Shown: piece by piece, positions 59,386-64,000 of the stretch
Layout of the letters: every line of letters begins with the position of its first letter
Numbering within the stretch: position 1 is the first letter of the stretch
Source: Purshia tridentata
Lineage: Eukaryota > Streptophyta > Magnoliopsida > Rosales > Rosaceae
Direction of reading: 5' to 3'
Length of the DNA stretch: 64,000 nt
Assembly (NCBI GenBank): GCA_003254885.1
Contig: QANT01000710.1
Coordinates: 1 to 64,000, forward strand
Position numbers and translations under genes: made by a program
The notes under the pieces: generated by a model
The model's input: only the letters and a program-made list of their open reading frames with translations
Told to the model about the DNA's origin: nothing
Database searches by the model: none

Positions 59386-60113
59386 CGTGGAGGCCCATCT
59401 CGGCCCAAATAGAGAAGAAGAAGAAGAAGATAGTGAAATAGCATAAAAATACATAACCAACCTTGAGACTTTGAGTATAATTAATTAGTCTTCTGGAGAG
59501 GCGAAGCTGACCCAGATGGCAGATGCTTGGTGGGAATTTTAAATATACATGTAGAAGTAGAATCTAGTTTGTCATGATATATCAAGTTTTCTTCCATATA
59601 TGTATTTATATAGTTTGTTCATCTATTTATATACTCACTCTATACTCTATAGGTGACTTTATATGGGTTTTCTACTCAGTTTCTTGGCTAATTTGTATAA
59701 ACTTTTATGAAATTAGAATCAATATTATGTGAGTAATATACTCCTATTGTGTCCCTGCTAATTTTCAACTTCAGTTTGGGGGAGCTCCAGTTCTTGCTCT
59801 TTACTCATATGGGTTTTACAATCCAATCATACATCAAACAAACTTAAAAAAATATTCGAATATATGTTCAAATGTGCAAAATACTTTGTGTTAGAGTTTC
59901 GAACGTCTATTATAAAACTGCTCTCATTTATATTCGGATGTTTGAAATTCAAATATTAGGAGAGCATTTGAACGCTTTGTTTGACTTATTTCAATGGTTT
60001 GTTTTAGAAATACTCTCCTCTACGTTCAAAGGCATAAGAAAAAGAAAGAATTCAAATTAAATAATCTAGGTATTGATGCTTCAATTTGATAATAAGCTGA
60101 ATTTAATTTTACA

Positions 60114-60238
60114 CCAAATTTCATTCTAATGAGGCTCCAAAGGCAAAGAGTAATATACTCCTATTGTGTCCCTGCTAATTTTCAGCTTCAGTTTGGGGGA
60201 ACTCCAAATTTCATTCTAATGAGGCTCCAAAGGCAAAG
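60114..60238. repeat. 35-bp direct repeats flanking a templated 55-bp insert
   Basis: 60114-60148 and 60204-60238 are identical. The 55 bases between them (60149-60203) copy 59732-59786 with two mismatches, so both the flanking duplication and the source of the filler can be seen. Confidence 0.9.
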
Positions 60239-61060
60239 TAAAAGGCGATGGAATTGAAAAGGATAGTGATATTTTTAAATGGGTGGGATGCAGATTCTCT
60301 TGTGGAGGTTGTGAGTTGATACTAGTGATGGTAGGGTTAGGGTGTTGTGAAGTCGCAATCATATATCTTTGATAGTGAAACGTGCAATGTCGAGTGGGTA
60401 TGAGTTTGGTTGAGAATTAAATCCCATTGCATCCAACTTTTCTCAACAAAACCAACAAAACTTTGGTCCGTACGGTTTTCTCAAATTTCATTCAATAATC
60501 TTGTGACGTTTTTAAATAGCAAGGACCCTTCTTCAACTTTGGTGTTAATATTATCTTTAATAAACTTTATATCATACTCATACTTTTGGGGTTGTTTGGT
60601 TAAGTGAAGCCAACTCCAGCAAAACCACAATATGATTAATTATGTTTAATTTCGAGTAAAGCCTATTGTTATTGAATGCCAATATTATTATAGATGATGA
60701 GGTCCATACAAATACAATTGGTGAGTAATCAGTCCCTTCAGCTTGGCGACTTGTGAGTGAGTGAGTGAGTTAAATGCAGCATGTGTTTTTATGACTCTAT
60801 GCTACGTGGGCTCATGTCCCTCTCTATATGCATATATAATGCACCATGTGCATTGTCTAATTATTATTTATTTTTGGGAAACTTGTATCCTTCATTAAAC
60901 TTCAATGTCATCACCCTTTTTCATTTTTAGTCCGGGACCATATCTTCAATGTGCCCCATCCATATTTTCAAATATGGATACTGGGTTTGCAAATTAATTC
61001 CCATTGCATATTTGAGCTCTTTCGGACTATTGCTCGAGAGATTTTTTTTTTTTTTTTTTT

Positions 61061-61137
61061 ATATAAGATTTTATTATTGAGTACTGAAAATGACAANTTT
61101 TCATATAAGATTTTATTATTGAGTACTGAAAATGACA
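61061..61137. repeat. 36-bp direct repeat around an N
   Basis: ATATAAGATTTTATTATTGAG...GACAA occurs at 61061-61096 and again at 61102-61137, separated by N plus four bases. Probably an assembly join of overlapping contig ends rather than a biological duplication. Confidence 0.75.
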
Positions 61138-62146
61138 AAAAATTTCTTCTAGTTTAGATAAAGTATACTAATTTCTTATATTTCAGATTTTATTTTTTAT
61201 ATTTGTCATTTATCATGTGTTGAGACTTGAGAGCATACCTTGAAAGTGTAAAATTTATTGTTATAATATAAGACTTTATTACAAGTCACTTATTTGGATT
61301 ATGAAGCTGTTTGCACTTCATCACTTAAATTAAAAATAAAATCAACTTGCCACTTAAAATTTTAAAAATCTGCAATGTCATGCCTCCATCCAATTTCATT
61401 AGCTTTTCTATCATTTTTCAGGGGTTTACAAATATTTACAAATATTTATTGATTCGTTTTAGTTAAAAGCTATTTTTTTCTAAATAAGTTGCTGATAATA
61501 TTTGTGTTTGTGAAGTTGATAAAGTGGATTGATGCAGTCAGAATCCTTGCTATCTCAGCGAAAAGCAGGGAAACAAACTGGGAAGTAGGGAGTGAGGGTG
61601 GAAATATAAGGAATTAGTTGGGGAATAAAATTATATAATTTTTGACTCTAATGATCCAAATTTTAGATTATAAAGATAAAAATATGAAATTATTTGGATT
61701 TTAAGTATAAAAAATGTCCGCATTATATGCAATGTGCCCATGCTAGCATTTCTGATAATTCTCGGATAAGATTACACAAACTTTTCTTGGGTTCTAATTT
61801 TGTATCCGTCTGGGATGAGGTTTATGGTATTGGTACCATAACTTCAACACCCTTTAGTTGGCAACTTGGCATATATAATATATAGTTTTTTTCCCCTTTT
61901 CTGGATTTCTATTGAAATTTCGATTGTTTTCATATATTTTCTACCTTTAGTTTCTTCCAAGACTTCCATCTTATTATCCCTGACAGAAGAGATAATGGGT
62001 GGACCTGAGAACAATAAAGTGAGTTGTGTTGGTGAAGTTGATAGCATGGAATTTTATTTTTGGTGCAATTCGTCGTGATAAGTCCTGTCAGTCGTGGGTG
62101 GCTTTTGATGCCGATAAATAGAGTGTGATGGGCACATGAAAACAAC

Positions 62147-62218
62147 GGTCCCATGGTCTAGTGGTTAGGACATTGGACTCTGAATCCAGTAACCCGAGTT
62201 CAAATCTCGGTGGGACCT
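62147..62218 (+). tRNA. tRNA-Gln (CTG)
   Basis: 72 bases: acceptor GGTCCCA pairs with TGGGACC, D arm TGGTCTAGTGGTTAGGACA, anticodon CTG at 62180-62182, T arm GAGTTCAAATC. No intron. A T-rich tract at 62219-62227 supplies the RNA polymerase III terminator. Confidence 0.96.
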
Positions 62219-63048
62219 TATTTTTTACTCTTCCGTTGTTGCTTTCCTGTATTGTGATTCTGAAACAAATTCTAATTCTAGCATAAATAATAATAAAACA
62301 TTAAAAACTCCAAATTGTAGATCCCATATGGAAAAAAATTCATTTTCTTTGGTTGCACAATCAATTTAAAATCAAACGACGGATTTTTGACAACTCAACA
62401 ACTCGTATATTAATTTCACTTTTCTCGTACTTAAGAGAATTTGTGTTCAAAATAACTGGTACACTTAACCAGGAATGGTCCCAAATGAATGCCACTCACA
62501 GATTTTGCCCCAAAAAAAAACTAAATGTTGGTTTCATTAATATTTTATTATTCTTACATTTTTATAACCCACAAATGAGATGACAGCGTAGGCTTCAAGC
62601 TTTCAACCATATCAACTTTATGAACTCGTGCAAACCAAATATACAACTTAATCAACAGCATCAGTATACTTCTTCTGAATTCAATATTCTATCAAAACAA
62701 TGAATTTTTACAACAAGTAGGAAAAAAATCAATGCCTTTTGTGGATCTCTAGACTGAATTGTACAGGAAGAATACAAATTCCGCTATGCACAAGGCAGGA
62801 TGTCAAATAAAGCGAACGCGAACTACCTAATGCAAACTAATTTCAACTAAGCTGATTTTCCAACTCTCATAAAAACACACAAAAAGAAAAGAAAAGAAAT
62901 TACAGATTTACAAATTCCCAGGATATCAAAATGGGAAACCTAAATTTATCTCTATAGCTGTATCAGAAACATGTCCAACTGTATAGAGTGGAAATTATAA
63001 TGACCTGAGGCAACTTGAATCCAGGAGAGGAAACTGGGCTGATAGCAA
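62219..63048. other. Intergenic and TRS130 3' UTR
   Basis: No gene is recognised. The right part is probably the 3' UTR of the TRS130 gene on the minus strand. Confidence 0.4.
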
Positions 63049-63445
63049 TCATGCAGGAATGCAGAAAGAGGAGCTCAGAGTTGGAGGCAAGACACAAACC
63101 AGATGAGGCCCAGCAGGATTGCAACTTATATTTGATTCAACAACATCTGGCAGACCCAGTTGAGGAGGCCGAACATAACCTGCCACTAGGGGCACACATA
63201 GTATTGATATTTCTATCCTTGAACCTGTCATGGTAAGAAAAATTTGATGATGATGCTGCTAGAAAGAGAAGTGAAACCATTTTTTCCTAGCTATGAGCCA
63301 CGAGATATTTTCCTTAATAAAAACAAATGCATGAGATTAAGCAGTTCACAAAACCTTGCTTTGTGGAGAGAGAAACATGCCCTCTTTTCCTCCCAGCAAT
63401 CATCCAATTCTCAGTATTTGCATCGACTTCATATAACACCTCATC
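63049..63445 (-). CDS. TRS130: C-terminal exons of TRAPP-II subunit TRS130 (partial)
   Basis: Two exons are visible: 63445-63355 and 63224-63049, joined in phase 1. They encode the last 87 or so residues: DEVLYEVDANTENWMIAGRKRG, HVSLSTKQG|SRIEISILCVPLVAGYVRPP, QLGLPDVVES and the end VLPPTLSSSFCIPA. This matches the C-terminus of plant TRS130/CLUB, a roughly 1,250-residue subunit of the TRAPP-II tethering complex acting at the trans-Golgi/early endosome in cytokinesis and polar secretion. The rest lies beyond the right edge; 63446-64000 appears to be intron, and I see no convincing further exon in it. From memory Arabidopsis AT5G54440 is in the same neighbourhood as AHL and THE1. Confidence 0.87.
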
Positions 63446-64000
63446 CTGCTGCACAAGCACTAAAAATTATTAATATAATTTTTTTGTTGAGAATTGCAGT
63501 CCATTATAGTGGGTCATAACTGCCTATAGTACTCAGATTTTAACAAATGATAATTCAAACACAACCCTCATTCGGCATCTAGCAAAGGTAGCAGGATAGG
63601 ACTCAAAAATACGCTTAAAAGATGCACATGATCCCACTCTACTCCAGTTCAACGAGTGAAAAATGTAAGATAAAGTACAACATCTCTTTCTAATTATGCA
63701 ATTCTACCTTCCTAAAACTGTAAATCTGACCCCAACCTGGCCAAATAGTTTAGCTTCAGTTGAGCAGAATGTTGTTTTAAACTTTCAAGGTTCTTAAAAA
63801 TGATTTTCATTAGAGCAACCAATATGAAGCATAAGAGACCTAAAGATCAAGGGGTATTAAAACCTTGAAAAAGAGATGAATGACATACACCATTAGACCA
63901 TCTTATATGGAGGTATAATATTCACGATAAATATCACAGTAACTAAAGTTTCTGTTGACCATGGCCAAATGGTGATGCAACATTTCAAATCATTTCACTA

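Larger units (their letters stand above)
59386..62146. other. Intergenic between methyltransferase and tRNA-Gln
   Basis: No gene is recognised. It contains the duplication structures at 59731/60114-60238, a (GTGA)n-like stretch near 60753-60770, and an N at 61097. Confidence 0.4.

Noticed and set aside
63015-63519. Plus-strand frames at the right edge
   Set aside because: Antisense to the TRS130 terminal exons, whose minus-strand translation is clearly the conserved protein.
1-64000. CRISPR arrays, operons, phage or biosynthetic cluster
   Set aside because: The sequence is plant nuclear DNA with introns; regularly spaced repeats are limited to two-copy tandem duplications and microsatellites, and neighbouring genes belong to unrelated pathways.

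Overview
The window looks like nuclear DNA of a flowering plant, most likely a rosid eudicot. It has AT-rich intergenic DNA, GT-AG introns, plant-only gene families, two nuclear tRNA genes and many short MITE-like repeats. A Rosaceae tree such as Prunus would fit, but this is an impression from protein similarity recalled from memory, not a result. All exon structures were built by hand from splice signals, reading-frame continuity and family knowledge.

Layout: 1-8 kb holds a class III peroxidase (+), a DUF300/LAZ1-type membrane protein (-) and tRNA-Phe(GAA). 8.4-12.9 kb is a 12-exon PLP enzyme of the aluminium-resistance/methionine gamma-lyase-like family (-). 13-17 kb is repeat-rich. 17.5-19.5 kb is a divergent ULTRAPETALA-type chromatin regulator (+). 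20.8-23.2 kb is the histone demethylase homologue LDL2 (-). 24.7-32.3 kb is a local duplication cluster: a dead root-cap/LEA-related copy, three copies of a Bet v 1-type phytohormone-binding (CSBP-like) gene with one missing its first exon, and an intact root-cap gene. 33.8-36.3 kb is the receptor kinase THESEUS1 (-). 41.8-42.0 kb holds a 68-residue Cys-motif protein (-). 44.6-47.7 kb is the 3'(2'),5'-bisphosphate nucleotidase AHL (+). 49.1-49.7 kb is an intronless TATA-binding-protein retrocopy (-). 51.9-52.6 kb is a DUF26 cysteine-rich secretory protein (-). 58.5-59.4 kb is a membrane-anchored SAM methyltransferase (+). tRNA-Gln(CTG) lies at 62.1 kb, and the C-terminal exons of the TRAPP-II subunit TRS130 (-) enter from the right edge.

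From memory, the order root-cap/LEA-related, THE1, AHL, methyltransferase, TRS130 matches Arabidopsis AT5G54370, AT5G54380, AT5G54390, AT5G54400 and AT5G54440. The TBP retrocopy, DUF26 gene and 68-residue gene would then be insertions into an old block. The genes do not form an operon-like pathway. They are mostly housekeeping, cell-wall and signalling genes in an ancestral order.

The most interesting points are: a TBP retrogene with a TATA box of its own and a stop codon 11 codons before the normal end; a short duplication in the PLP-enzyme gene that copies a splice donor and could add 24 residues in frame; a peroxidase whose distal-pocket Phe is Ser; a hormone-binding paralogue with two mutually compensating frameshifts; and four insertions flanked by 25-64 bp direct repeats, the footprint expected of patch-type double-strand-break repair. 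No previously undescribed multi-gene system was found.
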